The notes: generated by a model from the letters alone, not told the origin. 64,000 nt of DNA from Acidocella sp. (GCF_027352905.1 NZ_DAIEIF010000035.1:36032-100031); one strand, 5' to 3'; counted from the stretch's first letter, positions 1 to 11,833 are shown. Program-made: numbers and translations.

Positions 1-728
1 CCACCTCGACGCCGGATCAGGCCTTTCCCTCGACGGCGGTGCATATCCAGGCGGCGCTGGTGGCGTTCAACGCCTTCGGCTTCGATCTTTCCGCCGCCTG
101 CTCGGGCTTCGTCTATGCGCTTTCGGTGGCGGATGCGATGCTGCGCGCCGGGCAGGTAAAATCCGTGCTGGTCATCGGCACCGAGGTTTATTCGCGCATC
201 CTCAATTTCGCTGATCGCGGCACCTGCGTATTGTTCGGGGATGGGGCGGGAGCGGTATTGCTGGAGGCGAAAGAGGTGCCCAGGACCGGCCCCGGTCTGC
301 TCTCCACCCATCTGCACGCCGATGGGCGGCTGGCGGAGATTTTGTACGTGGATGGCGCGGTGGGGCGGAAGGATCACCCTGGCCATCTCGTCATGCAAGG
401 GCGGGAGGTGTTTCGCCACGCGGTCACGCTCCTCGCCGGGGCGGTGAACGAGGCCTTGGCCGCTAACAGCCTCTCCCCAGCCGATATCGACCTTTTGGTG
501 CCGCACCAGGCCAACCGGCGCATCATCGACGGGGTGGGAAAAAAACTCGGCCTGCCGCCGGAACGGGTGGTGGTGACGGTGGACCGCCACGCCAATACCT
601 CCGCCGCCTCAATTCCCCTCGCCTTGGCGAGCGCGGTCGCGGATGGCCGCGCCGCGCCGGGCAAGTTGCTGCTGTTGGAGGCGCTGGGGGGCGGCCTCAC
701 CTGGGGCTCAGCGCTGCTGCGGCTTTGA
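1..728 (+). CDS. fabH: 3-oxoacyl-ACP synthase III (FabH), 5'-truncated by window edge
   Basis: This is the C-terminal part of FabH (KAS III), the cytosolic condensing enzyme that starts type II fatty acid synthesis from acetyl-CoA and malonyl-ACP. The reading frame is open from base 3, so the true start lies upstream of the window. The active-site cysteine sits in SAACSGF near base 100, and the other two catalytic residues follow in HQANRRI and HANTSAAS. The final GGGLTWGSALLR is the typical FabH end. In many alphaproteobacteria fabH follows plsX and precedes ihfA and a MerR-type gene, as it does here. Family assignment is firm; only the N-terminus is missing. Confidence 0.96.
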   Translation, partial: TSTPDQAFPSTAVHIQAALVAFNAFGFDLSAACSGFVYALSVADAMLRAGQVKSVLVIGTEVYSRILNFADRGTCVLFGDGAGAVLLEAKEVPRTGPGLLSTHLHADGRLAEILYVDGAVGRKDHPGHLVMQGREVFRHAVTLLAGAVNEALAANSLSPADIDLLVPHQANRRIIDGVGKKLGLPPERVVVTVDRHANTSAASIPLALASAVADGRAAPGKLLLLEALGGGLTWGSALLRL

Positions 729-815
729 GGCTGACGGCATAAGCCGGAAAGCGTTTAGAATCAGAGAATCGCGGGTCAAGACATCGATTTCACCGCGAAT
801 CGGCCCGTTAAGTTG

Positions 816-844
816 TTGACCCTAAAATCCTTCATGCCTAATCA
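816..844 (+). promoter_or_regulatory. Possible promoter immediately upstream of ihfA
   Basis: TTGACC at 816-821 is followed after 17 bases by TAATCA at 839-844. The -35 match is good and the -10 match is weak. If used, transcription would begin almost at the ihfA ATG at 852, where I see no Shine-Dalgarno sequence. ihfA may instead be read through from fabH. Confidence 0.3.
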
Positions 845-851
845 TGTGGCA

Positions 852-1163
852 ATGAATACATTGACGCGCGCGCAGCTTACCGAGGCGATCTATGCCAGCG
901 TTGGCCTGTCGCGGCATGAATCGGCCGATTTGCTGGAACACGTCCTCAACCGCATCGCCTCTGCCCTTGAAGCAGGAAATTCAGTTAAAATCAGCGGGTT
1001 CGGAACATTTTCTGTAAGGCAAAAGGGCAGACGGGTCGGCCGCAACCCAAAGACCGGCATCGAGGTTCCCATTTTGCCTCGGCGGGTGCTCGTTTTCCGC
1101 CCTAGCCAAATTTTGAAGGATGCGGTGAATGCCGGTCCGGCCCACGCCCCGGCCAAGGCCTGA
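852..1163 (+). CDS. ihfA: Integration host factor subunit alpha
   Basis: IHF-alpha is a DNA-bending nucleoid protein that works as a heterodimer with IHF-beta. The product is about 103 residues of the HU/IHF fold. The DNA-binding arm carries GRNPKTG, followed by the beta-ribbon and RRVLVFRPS. The N-terminus [20 protein letters not shown] matches the usual IHF-alpha opening, so I chose the ATG at 852. In-frame ATG codons at 813 and 834 would add unconserved residues. The C-terminus has a short Ala/Pro tail. The gene lies between fabH and a MerR-type gene, a conserved alphaproteobacterial order. Confidence 0.94.
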   Translation: MNTLTRAQLTEAIYASVGLSRHESADLLEHVLNRIASALEAGNSVKISGFGTFSVRQKGRRVGRNPKTGIEVPILPRRVLVFRPSQILKDAVNAGPAHAPAKA

Positions 1164-1180
1164 CATGAACGAAGGATTGC

Positions 1181-1807
1181 ATGGTGGACGAAGACTATAA
1201 TCCGGAGTTGGAAGGGCTGGCTTCCGGCGCTGGGGACGAGACCGGGCGGCCACGCATCCGTAAAGCGGCCGATGCGTTCCGGACGATTTCCGAGGTCGCC
1301 GATGAACTGCACGTGCCTCAGCATGTGCTGCGGTTTTGGGAAAGTAAATTTCCGCAAGTCCGGCCGCTGAAGCGCGGCGGCGGCCGGCGCTATTACCGTC
1401 CGGAGGATGTGGCGCTGCTGCGCCGCGTCGCAGATTTGCTTTATACTCAAGGATATACAATAAAAGGCGTCCAGCGCCTGTTACGTGATAGCGGCAGCGG
1501 GCTGGCCTCGGCGGTCAGCGAGGCCGCGCCTTCCACTCAAGAATTTCTGATTCCGCCAGTGCCGGGGGAAGGCGCGGCGGCGGGGCGTGCCGGACTGGAA
1601 ACATCCGCGCCGGGGCCGGAACAACCGGAAGCGCGGGTTGACTCCCCCCCGCCCGTGAGCGAGAGCCAGCCTCCCGCGCCGCCTCCCCCCGTGCGGGTGG
1701 AGTTTCCCGCTCCGGATATTGAAATGGAGGAAGAGGTGACCCGGTTGCGGCGCCTGTTGGGCGAGACTCTGGAGGCGCTGGAAGCGCTCCGCCGCCATTT
1801 GGGCTAA
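1181..1807 (+). CDS. MerR family transcriptional regulator
   Basis: A MerR-type winged helix-turn-helix lies at about residues 28-105 ([20 protein letters not shown], then [20 protein letters not shown]). A Pro-rich linker and a short predicted coiled coil ([20 protein letters not shown]) follow. No metal-binding cysteine pair is present, so this is not a metal sensor of the CueR/ZntR kind. It belongs to the conserved alphaproteobacterial MerR-like protein encoded directly after ihfA; the target genes are unknown to me. It starts 17 bases after ihfA, probably in the same transcript. Confidence 0.85.
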   Translation: MVDEDYNPELEGLASGAGDETGRPRIRKAADAFRTISEVADELHVPQHVLRFWESKFPQVRPLKRGGGRRYYRPEDVALLRRVADLLYTQGYTIKGVQRLLRDSGSGLASAVSEAAPSTQEFLIPPVPGEGAAAGRAGLETSAPGPEQPEARVDSPPPVSESQPPAPPPPVRVEFPAPDIEMEEEVTRLRRLLGETLEALEALRRHLG

Positions 1808-1852
1808 TCCTTTGGGCATCTTTGCCACTGAAAAAGCGCCGTTAAGCCGGTT

Positions 1853-1926
1853 TGGCTGGGGGACCTGGATTCGAACCAAGGCTGCCCGGGTCAGAGCCGG
1901 GAGTTCTACCGCTAAACTATCCCCCA
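1853..1926 (-). tRNA. tRNA-Gln (anticodon CUG)
   Basis: The reverse complement folds as a tRNA: acceptor stem TGGGGGA/TCCCCCA, anticodon stem CCCGG/CCGGG with loop CTCTGAC (anticodon CUG, reads CAG), T-arm GGTTCGAATCC and an encoded 3' CCA. It lies between the MerR-type gene and the Ppx/GppA gene, antisense to both. Confidence 0.95.
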
Positions 1927-2071
1927 ATTCGCGGGTGGCGGGCCTCTAGCATCGCTGGCGGCGGGCGGCAAGCGCCGAAGGCCGGGGTTTTGTCATAAAA
2001 ATATCGTATCCGCGGCGCTGCCGGCGTGTTTGCGCCTTGCCCCGCCGCGGCAATCCGCGAATAAATAGGTC

Positions 2072-3133
2072 ATGGCCAGCCAATCCTCCTTCGCGCAGCC
2101 CCTGCCGCCGGTGCTCCACCGGCGCCCGCGCCGCCGCGCCGTTTTTGGAGGAATCGATCTTGGCACCAATAATTGCCGAATGCTGATCGGCACGCCCTCC
2201 GGCCAGGGTTTCACCGTTCTCGACAGTTTTTCCCGCGTCGTACGGCTGGGCGAGGGGCTGTACGAGACTGGCCGGCTCTCCTCCGTGGCCATGGAGCGGG
2301 CGCTCGTCTCGCTCGCCCTGTGCGCCGAGCGGGCGCGGCGGTGGCGGGGAGACGAGGCGAACGCGCCCATCCGCCTGCGCGCCATCGCCACCGAGGCGTG
2401 CCGGCAGGCGGAAAACGGCGAGGAATTTGTGCGCCGCGTGCGGGAGACGACGGGGCTGCCGCTGGAGATCATCAACCCGCGCGAGGAAGCGGAGCTGGCG
2501 GTGGAAAGCTGCGCCTCGCTCCTGCGCCGGGCCGGGCGGCGGGCCCTGTTGTTCGATATCGGCGGCGGCTCGACCGAGATCGCCTGGGTACGGCTCGATG
2601 GCGGACCGCGCCCGGAGCTCATCGGCTATCTTTCCTTGCCGGTGGGGGTGGTCACCCTGTCCGAGCGTTGCGCGGGCTCCTGCTACCAGGCGGAAGGGTT
2701 CGCGCGCCTGATGCAGGATGTCATCACTTTGTTGCGCCCCTTCGAGGCGGTGCATCGCATCGGCGAGGAAATCCGTCAGGGCGGGGTGATGATGGTCGGC
2801 ACTTCCGGCACCGTCACCACCCTGGCCGGGGTCTCGTTGAAGCTCGAGCGTTATCGGCGCGGCGTGGTGGATGGCGTTTCGCTCAGCCGCCAGGCCGTGG
2901 ACGCGGCCTTGGCGGAGGCCTGGGCGTTGGGGCGGGAGGGACTCTCCCGTCACCCTTGCATCGGCCAGGAGCGCGTGGAATTCGTTCTGCCCGGCTGCGC
3001 CATCTTCGCCGCCATCCATGAATTATGGCAGGCACAGCAATTGGTGGTGGCCGATAGGGGCCTGCGCGAGGGTATATTGATGCGCCTGATGCGCGGCGGG
3101 CCGCCCCAGACCAGATCCCGTTTTCAGGCATGA
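2072..3133 (+). CDS. Ppx/GppA family phosphatase (exopolyphosphatase-like)
   Basis: This is an ASKHA-fold phosphatase of the Ppx/GppA family, which acts on polyphosphate or on pppGpp. The first phosphate loop is GIDLGTNNCRMLI (residues about 27-39), the second is LFDIGGGSTEIAW (about 160), and a third glycine-rich motif is VGTSGTVTTLAG. At 353 residues it is the short form without the C-terminal HD-like domain of E. coli Ppx, so which substrate it prefers cannot be told. The first 22 residues are a basic, Pro/Arg-rich extension. Its stop overlaps the rlmE start by 4 bases, indicating co-translation. Confidence 0.9.
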   Translation: MASQSSFAQPLPPVLHRRPRRRAVFGGIDLGTNNCRMLIGTPSGQGFTVLDSFSRVVRLGEGLYETGRLSSVAMERALVSLALCAERARRWRGDEANAPIRLRAIATEACRQAENGEEFVRRVRETTGLPLEIINPREEAELAVESCASLLRRAGRRALLFDIGGGSTEIAWVRLDGGPRPELIGYLSLPVGVVTLSERCAGSCYQAEGFARLMQDVITLLRPFEAVHRIGEEIRQGGVMMVGTSGTVTTLAGVSLKLERYRRGVVDGVSLSRQAVDAALAEAWALGREGLSRHPCIGQERVEFVLPGCAIFAAIHELWQAQQLVVADRGLREGILMRLMRGGPPQTRSRFQA

Positions 3134-3804
3134 ACGGAGGGTCCTCGAGATTGCCGCCACGCCGTGAGGCGGTGCGGCTGAAAAACGCGCGGCGCCTTTC
3201 CGTCTCCTCGCAGCGCTGGCTGCAAAGGCAGCTCAACGATCCCTACGTGGCGGCGGCCAAGGCGCAGGGCTGGCGCTCGCGCGCGGCTTTCAAGCTCATC
3301 GAGCTGGATGATAAATTCGAGCTCATCCGCAAGGGGGCGCGGGTGGTGGATCTAGGCGCCGCCCCCGGCGGCTGGAGCCAGGTGGCGCTGGCGCGCGGCG
3401 CCGCCCGCGTGGCGGGAATCGACCTGCTGCCCATTGAGCCGGTACCGGGGGCTGACTTCATCGAAGCCGATTTCATGGCGGAGGGCATGGAGGCCCGGCT
3501 CGTGGCGCTGCTGGGGGGGCAGGCGGATATTGTCCTCTCCGACATGGCCCCCAACACCTCCGGCCACGTGGCCACCGACCATCTGCGCATCATGGCCTTG
3601 GCCGAGACGGCGCTCGCCTTCGCCTGCGATATCCTGGCGCCGGGCGGCGCTTTTGTGGCCAAATTGTTCCAGGGCGGCGCCGAGCGGGAGATGCTGACCA
3701 CGCTGAAACAGCGTTTTCGCCAGGTGCGCCACGCCAAGCCGCCGGCCAGCCGCAAGGATTCGAAAGAGATGTATGTAGTGGCCACCGGTTTCCGGCCGGT
3801 TTGA
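3130..3804 (+). CDS. rlmE: 23S rRNA (uridine-2'-O-)-methyltransferase RlmE (FtsJ/RrmJ)
   Basis: RlmE methylates the 2'-OH of U2552 in the A-loop of 23S rRNA using S-adenosylmethionine. The protein has the K-D-K-E tetrad layout of the family: SRAAFKLIE (first Lys), the SAM-binding VVDLGAAPGGWSQVAL, LSDMAPNTSGH (Asp), VAKLFQGG (Lys) and SKEMYVVATGF (Glu). Length (224 residues) is normal; about 20 extra residues lie at the N-terminus. It overlaps the Ppx/GppA gene by 4 bases, a common alphaproteobacterial pairing. Confidence 0.95.
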   Translation: MNGGSSRLPPRREAVRLKNARRLSVSSQRWLQRQLNDPYVAAAKAQGWRSRAAFKLIELDDKFELIRKGARVVDLGAAPGGWSQVALARGAARVAGIDLLPIEPVPGADFIEADFMAEGMEARLVALLGGQADIVLSDMAPNTSGHVATDHLRIMALAETALAFACDILAPGGAFVAKLFQGGAEREMLTTLKQRFRQVRHAKPPASRKDSKEMYVVATGFRPV

Positions 3805-3858
3805 TTTATTTCGGAAATTGTAGATGAACGGCTCCGCCGTATCGGCCTGGGAATCAGA

Positions 3859-5018
3859 GTGAACGGAACGATGAAAAAAATAGCCATTGCGGGCGCGGGG
3901 TTTTCCGGCGCGGTCATCGCCAGGGAATTGGCGGAGCGCGGGCATCGCGTTGATGTGTTCGAGACGAGACCGCACGTGGCGGGCAATTGCCACACCGAGC
4001 GCGACCGCCAAACCGGGGTCTTGGTCCATGTGTATGGGCCGCATATTTTCCATACCAGCGATGAGCGGGTCTGGGCCTATATCCGCCGTTTTGACGAGTT
4101 CATGCCCTTCGTGAACCGCGTCAAGGCGCATGCGCGGGGCGGTGTCTATTCGCTGCCGGTCAATCTGATGACGATCAACCAGCTTTTTGGCCGGCAATTC
4201 TCGCCCCAGGAGGCGCGGGACTTCGTCACTAAGCTGGCGGATCAGAGCATCACCGAGCCGCGCAGCTTCGAGGAGCAGGCGCTGCGTTTCGTGGGCCGGG
4301 AGATCTATGAGACCTTCTTTCGGGGCTATACCCGCAAGCAATGGGGCATGGAGCCGGCGGAACTTCCCGCCAGCATCCTCAAGCGCCTGCCGGTGCGCTT
4401 TAATTACGATGATAATTATTATGCCAGCAAATATCAGGGCATACCCCGTCACGGCTACAGCTATATCGTCGAGCGCATCCTGGATCATCCCGGCGTCACC
4501 CTGCACATGCCCGCCCGCTTCAACCGCGAGATGGCGCGGGATTACGGACATGTGTTTTATAGCGGCCCGATCGATGCCTGGTTCGGCCACGCCGAGGGGC
4601 GGCTCGGCTATCGCACTTTAGATTTCGAGGTGCTGCGCGAGAAGGGTGATTACCAAGGAAACCCGGTCATCAATTATTGCGACGAATCCGTGCCCTGGAC
4701 CCGCATCGCCGAGCACAAGCATTTCGCGCCCTGGGAAGAGCAGGAACAGAGCGTGATCTACCGGGAGCACAGCCGGTTCTGCGGGCCGGAGGATACACCC
4801 TATTATCCGATCCGCCTGGTTAACGACAAAGCCCTGCTGGAGCGGTACGTTGCGAAGGCGAAAGCGGAGCCGAACGTCACCTTTATCGGCCGGCTCGGCA
4901 CTTATCGCTATCTCGACATGCACATCACCATTGGCGAGGCGCTGGCGAGCGCGGACCGCTTCGCCCTGGCCCGGGAAAAGGATGAACCCATGCCGGCGTT
5001 TTGCATCGATCCGTTGAC

Positions 5019-5022
<4 letters not shown>
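3859..5022 (+). CDS. glf: UDP-galactopyranose mutase
   Basis: Glf is a flavoenzyme that converts UDP-galactopyranose to UDP-galactofuranose, the donor for galactofuranose in surface glycans. The N-terminus has the FAD dinucleotide fold IAIAGAGFSGAVIARELAER. HVYGPHIFHT, RKQWG, PVRFNYDDNYY and the C-terminal LGTYRYLDMHITIGEAL are characteristic Glf motifs. The start is either GTG 3859 or ATG 3871 (MKKIAIAG); the second fits the family better. The next gene is a family 2 glycosyltransferase overlapping by 4 bases, so the pair probably makes and transfers galactofuranose. No other polysaccharide genes flank the pair. Confidence 0.94.
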
Positions 5023-7557
<2,535 letters not shown>

Positions 7558-7560
7558 GGC

Positions 7561-8388
7561 TCAGCCGGGGACGCCGAGATTATCGAGCAGCCGCACCGGG
7601 CCGAGCCGCGCGGCGGCGAGCAGCCGCGCCGGGGCTTGCAATACCGCGAGCGGCTCCAGGGTTTCCGCCTGCACCAAGGCGAGATAATCGGGCAGCATCC
7701 CCTGCGCGATGAGCCGGTCCCGCGCCGCCGCCAGCGTCGCCTCCACCGGGGCGCCGGCGGCAAGGTCCGCCGCCACCTCGCGCAACGCCGCGTAAAATCC
7801 GGGGGCCGTCGCGCGTTCCTCCGGGGAGAGGTAACGGTTGCGCGAAGACATGGCGAGCCCATCCGCCTCGCGCACCGTGGGCACCGGCTCGATCCGCACC
7901 GGCAGATGCAGATCGGCGGTCATCCGCCGCACCACCTGTAATTGCTGCCAATCCTTTTCGCCAAAAAACGCCGCCGCCGGGCGCACCTGTCCCAGGAGCT
8001 TGGCCACCACTGTCGCCACCCCGTCGAAATGGCCGGGCCGGACCGGCCCCTCCCATAACCGCGCCGGGCCATCCATATGGACCACGGTGGCCCCGCCCGG
8101 CGGGTACATCTCCGCGACGGCGGGCATCCACACCAGGGCGCAGCCCGCCGCCTCCAGCTTGGCGAGGTCGCCGGCCTCGTCGCGCGGGTACCGGCTGAAA
8201 TCCTCATTGGGGCCGAACTGGGTGGGATTGACGAAGATACTCGCCGCGGGGGCGAGCCCTTGCGCCCGCGCGGCGGCGAGGAGGGCGAGATGCCCGGCAT
8301 GCAGCGCCCCCATGGTGGGGGCCAGGCCAAGCGGCCCCAGCCCAGCGCGCGCGGCTTCGAGTTCGTTCAGTGTTCTGGCGATGATCAT
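7561..8388 (-). CDS. panC: Pantothenate synthetase
   Basis: PanC ligates pantoate and beta-alanine with ATP to make pantothenate, the coenzyme A precursor. It has PTMGALHAGHLAL with the HIGH-like motif, SIFVNPTQFGPNEDFSRYPR, FFGEKDWQQLQVV, and the KMSKS-like MSSRNRYLS. Length is 275 residues, as expected. It is divergent from cydD across about 80 bases and convergent with guaB. panB is not in the window. Confidence 0.96.
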   Translation of the reverse strand: MIIARTLNELEAARAGLGPLGLAPTMGALHAGHLALLAAARAQGLAPAASIFVNPTQFGPNEDFSRYPRDEAGDLAKLEAAGCALVWMPAVAEMYPPGGATVVHMDGPARLWEGPVRPGHFDGVATVVAKLLGQVRPAAAFFGEKDWQQLQVVRRMTADLHLPVRIEPVPTVREADGLAMSSRNRYLSPEERATAPGFYAALREVAADLAAGAPVEATLAAARDRLIAQGMLPDYLALVQAETLEPLAVLQAPARLLAAARLGPVRLLDNLGVPG

Positions 8389-8411
8389 TTGGCCGCTGGA
8401 TTTTCACGAAA

Positions 8412-8453
8412 ACGCAGCCGCGTCCAGCCCCTGGGCAAGGCATGGGGCTGCGT
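8412..8453. repeat. Inverted repeat between panC and cydD
   Basis: ACGCAGCC (8412-8419) and GGCTGCGT (8446-8453) are perfect 8-base inverted arms separated by 26 bases, with a second nested GCCCC/GGGGC pairing inside. It sits in the divergent spacer 15 bases before the cydD ATG, so it could be an operator or a leader hairpin for cydD. No run of T follows. Confidence 0.45.
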
Positions 8454-8467
8454 CTACAAACGGGCGC

Positions 8468-10153
8468 ATGAGCAGAGCCGCGAATCCCTGGATCAAATCG
8501 GAGCAGGCCGCCGGATTCCGGGCGGCGCGGCGATCATTCCTGCTGGGCGCGGCGGCGATTTTATGCGGCATTTTTCAGGCGGGGGCGGCGGCGCGGCTGC
8601 TGGCCGCGGTGCTGCACGTGCAAAAGGCCGGGATGGCGGCCTGGGCCGCGGGGCTGATCTTTTCCCTGGCCGTTTTGGGCCGGGCCGCGCTGCAAACCCG
8701 CTCTGAGCGGTGGAATTTCGAGCTGGGGGCGGCGGCGCGGCGGCGGCTGCGCGGCCGGGCGCTCGGCGTGCTGCTAGCCTTGGGTCCGGCGGGGCTGCGG
8801 GACCGGCATTCCGGTGAACTCGCCGCCATCGCCGTGGACAAGGTGGAGGCGATGGAAGGGTTCCACGCCCGCTGGATTCCCGCCGCCGGCCTCGCCCTCA
8901 TCGGCCCGTCCCTGGTCGGCCTCGCCGCCCTCGGCGCGGATTGGCGCGCCGGGTTGATCCTCATTGTCGCCGGGCTGTTCGTGCCCCTCGCTATGGCGGT
9001 GGCGGGCATCGGCGCTGGCCTCGCGGTCAAAAAGCAATTCCTGGCGATGACCCGGCTCCAGGTGCGGTTTCTCGACCGTATTCGCGGCATCTCCACCATC
9101 GTCCTCGCCGGGCGGGCGGAGGATGAGGCGGCAGCCCTGGCGGCGGCGGCGCGGGAATTGCGCCAGCGCACCATGCGGGTGCTGCGCGTGGCGTTTCTCT
9201 CCTCCACCGCGCTCGACCTCGCGGCGGCGGCGGCGCTCGTGCTCATCGTCCTGCGTTTCGCGCCGGTGCTGCGCGGCGCGCCCGAGCTGGCGCGCACCGC
9301 CTTGTTCCTGGTGCTGCTGACGCCGGAATTCTTCGCCCCCTTGCGGGCCTATGCCGGGGTGTATGGCGACCGCATGGCGGCCGAGGCGGTGGCGGAGGAG
9401 TTCGCCTCGTTGCCCGAGGCGCCGGCTCCCGTGCCGCCCGCCAATATCCGCTCCGTCGCCGCGCATGGGGTGACGCTCGCCTTCGAGCATGTCTCCTTCG
9501 CCTGGGACCCGGCGCGGCCGGTGCTGGAAAACCTCTCCTTCAAGGTCGGGCGCGGCGAGATGCTGCTGCTCACCGGCGCCTCCGGCACGGGCAAATCCAC
9601 CATCATCGATCTCATTCTGGGATTTCTCGCCCCGCAGGCCGGGCGCATCACCATCAATGGCGCGGAGCTGGACATCCTCGTCCCTGCCGCGCGCACCCGC
9701 ATGATGGGCTGGATCGGCCAAAGGCCGGTGATCTTCGCTGGCACCATCGAGGAGAATATCCGTTTCGCCAACCCGGCGGCCAGCGAGGATGAATTGCGCG
9801 CCGCCATTCGCAACGCCCATTTGGAAGAGCTGGTCGCCAGCCTGCCGCAAGGGCTGCAAACGCCGCTGGGCGAGGGCGGGTTCGGAATCTCCGGCGGGCA
9901 GGCGCAGCGCATCGCCATCGCCCGGGCTTTTTTGAAGGACGCGCCCTTGCTGCTGCTGGACGAGCCGACAGCCCATCTCGATCCCGCCGTGGAGCGGGAC
10001 ATATTGGAAAGCCTGAAGCGCCTGGCGGCGGGCCGCACGGTGGTGCTGGCCACCCATTCCACCCAGGCCATGGATTTCGCCAAGACCATCGGCGCCCGCC
10101 GGGTGGATCTCGATGCCCTGCGCTATGCCAGCTGGCGCGGGGTGGTGGCATGA
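8468..10153 (+). CDS. cydD: Thiol reductant ABC exporter subunit CydD
   Basis: CydDC is an inner-membrane ABC exporter of glutathione/cysteine needed for periplasmic redox balance and for cytochrome bd assembly. The N-terminal half has several membrane segments. The ATPase half has Walker A LTGASGTGKSTI, signature GISGGQAQR and Walker B LLLLDEPTAHLD. The chosen ATG at 8468 (MSRAANPWIKSEQAAGFRAA) gives 561 residues; the open frame extends much further 5' but that part is antisense to panC. It ends in a 4-base overlap with cydC. Neither cydA nor cydB is nearby. Confidence 0.9.
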   Translation: MSRAANPWIKSEQAAGFRAARRSFLLGAAAILCGIFQAGAAARLLAAVLHVQKAGMAAWAAGLIFSLAVLGRAALQTRSERWNFELGAAARRRLRGRALGVLLALGPAGLRDRHSGELAAIAVDKVEAMEGFHARWIPAAGLALIGPSLVGLAALGADWRAGLILIVAGLFVPLAMAVAGIGAGLAVKKQFLAMTRLQVRFLDRIRGISTIVLAGRAEDEAAALAAAARELRQRTMRVLRVAFLSSTALDLAAAAALVLIVLRFAPVLRGAPELARTALFLVLLTPEFFAPLRAYAGVYGDRMAAEAVAEEFASLPEAPAPVPPANIRSVAAHGVTLAFEHVSFAWDPARPVLENLSFKVGRGEMLLLTGASGTGKSTIIDLILGFLAPQAGRITINGAELDILVPAARTRMMGWIGQRPVIFAGTIEENIRFANPAASEDELRAAIRNAHLEELVASLPQGLQTPLGEGGFGISGGQAQRIAIARAFLKDAPLLLLDEPTAHLDPAVERDILESLKRLAAGRTVVLATHSTQAMDFAKTIGARRVDLDALRYASWRGVVA

Positions 10154-11778
10154 ACCCGGTCGGGCGCATCGTCCGGCTCTGGCTGCGCCATCCGGGCTGG
10201 CTGGCGGCGGCGACGCTGCTTTCCCTGGCGGCGCTGGCGGCGGGGGTGGTGCTGATGGGCGGTTCCGGCCAGGCCCTCGCTCTGGCTTTGGGCGGCGGCG
10301 CCCTCGCCACCTCCCTGCTGCTGCAATGGACCGGCGTGGCAAGGGTGGTGCTGCGCTATGCCGAGCGCGTGGTTGGGCATGAGGCCATTTTCCGGGCGCT
10401 GGCGGATGTGCGCGTCTGGCTGTTCCGGGGGCTGGCGCGCAGCGCGGCGGGCGGGCTGGGGTTGCGCCGGGCGGGAGACGCTCTGGCCCGGCTGGTCAAT
10501 GATGTCGATATGCTCGACGGGCTGTTCCTGCGCGTCTATCTGCCTTTGCTGGGGGCGGTGCTGCTGGTGCCGATGCTGGCTTGGGCGCTCTCCCGCGCTT
10601 ATGGCCCCGCCTTGCTCGCGCTCCTGCCCTTCGCCTATGTCGCCTTCTGGTTGCCGCGCCGCGCGGCGCGGGCGGCGGTAGCCAATGCCCCCCGCGCGGG
10701 GCTGGCCATGGCCGGGCTGCGCGTCGCGGCGCTGGACGCGCTGCACGGCTTGCGGGAGGTGAAAATTTTTGCCGCCGAGGGCCGCATGCTGGCCATGGTG
10801 CAGGCGCGCGAGGCGCAGCTTCTCGCCGCCCAGCGCGAACAGGCGAGGCAGGGCGCGCGGCTCGCCGCGATCGCTTTCATCGTCGCCCAGGCGACCATCC
10901 TGTTTGTTATCATTCTTGGGTTTTTCGGCCTGCCTGCCCCAGCCGTGGCCGCCGTGCTGGTGCTCATCGCCGCCTTCGAGGCCGTGCTCGGCCTGCCGCG
11001 TGGCGGCATGCTCTACGGCCAGGCCAAGGCGGCGGCGGCGCGGGTGGTGCAAGCGGCGGAGGCGGGGCCGCCCGTGCCCGACCCGGCCAGCCCGGCGCCC
11101 ATGCCCAGCCGCAACGCCATCGCCTTCGAACATGTCAGCTTCCGCTACGCGCCAGACCGGCCCTGGGTATTCCAGAACCTCTCCTTGCAATTGCCGGAAG
11201 GGTCGCGCACCGCCATTCTCGGCCCCTCCGGAGCGGGCAAATCCACCATCGCCGCCTTGATCCTCAAGCTGGTCCAGCCGGTGAGCGGGCAGATCCGCTT
11301 CGGCGGGGTGGATATTCTCCAGGTACCCGCCGAGGCGCTGCGCCGCCGCATCGCCTATCTCGGCCAGACCACGCATCTCTTCGCCGACACCATCCGCAAC
11401 AATCTCCGTCTCGGCGACCCGGCGGCGGACGAATCCCGCCTATGGGCGGCGCTGGAGGCGGCGCAGATCGCGGAGGCGGTGCGCGCTTTGCCGGAGGGGC
11501 TGGATAGCTGGCTGGGCGAGGGCGGCAGCACGCTCTCGGGCGGGCAGGGCCGGCGGCTGGCCTTGGCGCGCACCCTGCTGATGGACGCGCCGGTGATCAT
11601 ACTGGACGAGCCCTGTGCCGGGCTGGACGCCGCCACCGAGCAGGAATTCTTCCGCGTGTTCAACACCGCGACGGAGGGGCGGACGGTGCTGCTGATCCTC
11701 CACCGGCTGACCGGGGTTGAGCATCTGGAGCGCATCTGGCGCTTCACCAGCGGCACGCTGGTCGCGGCGGCGGGCTGA
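10150..11778 (+). CDS. cydC: Thiol reductant ABC exporter subunit CydC
   Basis: This is the partner half-transporter of CydD. The first about 300 residues are transmembrane segments, followed by an ATPase domain with Walker A LGPSGAGKSTIAALIL, signature TLSGGQGRRLALA and Walker B VIILDEPCAGLD. Length (542 residues) and the order cydD-cydC are typical. It starts within the last codons of cydD (ATGA overlap), so the two halves are probably translated in equal amounts. Confidence 0.9.
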   Translation: MNPVGRIVRLWLRHPGWLAAATLLSLAALAAGVVLMGGSGQALALALGGGALATSLLLQWTGVARVVLRYAERVVGHEAIFRALADVRVWLFRGLARSAAGGLGLRRAGDALARLVNDVDMLDGLFLRVYLPLLGAVLLVPMLAWALSRAYGPALLALLPFAYVAFWLPRRAARAAVANAPRAGLAMAGLRVAALDALHGLREVKIFAAEGRMLAMVQAREAQLLAAQREQARQGARLAAIAFIVAQATILFVIILGFFGLPAPAVAAVLVLIAAFEAVLGLPRGGMLYGQAKAAAARVVQAAEAGPPVPDPASPAPMPSRNAIAFEHVSFRYAPDRPWVFQNLSLQLPEGSRTAILGPSGAGKSTIAALILKLVQPVSGQIRFGGVDILQVPAEALRRRIAYLGQTTHLFADTIRNNLRLGDPAADESRLWAALEAAQIAEAVRALPEGLDSWLGEGGSTLSGGQGRRLALARTLLMDAPVIILDEPCAGLDAATEQEFFRVFNTATEGRTVLLILHRLTGVEHLERIWRFTSGTLVAAAG

Positions 11779-11798
11779 CCGCCGGCCCGCAATTTTTT

Positions 11799-11827
11799 CT
11801 TGAAGCGTTGGAAAAAATTCCTATAAT
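11799..11827 (+). promoter_or_regulatory. Promoter of hsp20, heat-shock-like
   Basis: CTTGAA (11799-11804) and CCTATAAT (TATAAT at 11822-11827) are separated by 17 bases. CTTGAA together with a C-rich -10 fits RpoH promoters of alphaproteobacteria, and TTGAAG/TATAAT also fits the housekeeping sigma factor, so both may read it. The predicted start near 11834 leaves a leader of about 110 bases. Confidence 0.7.
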
Positions 11828-11833
11828 ACTTGG

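Noticed and set aside
1946..3019. 357-codon minus-strand frame opposite the Ppx/GppA gene
   Set aside because: Shadow frame; composition and lack of motifs argue against coding.
7838..8467. N-terminal extension of the cydD frame
   Set aside because: It is antisense to panC and not part of CydD; the membrane domain begins after ATG 8468.
8774..10342. 522-codon minus-strand frame opposite cydD
   Set aside because: Antisense shadow of cydD with low-complexity Gly/Arg/Glu composition.
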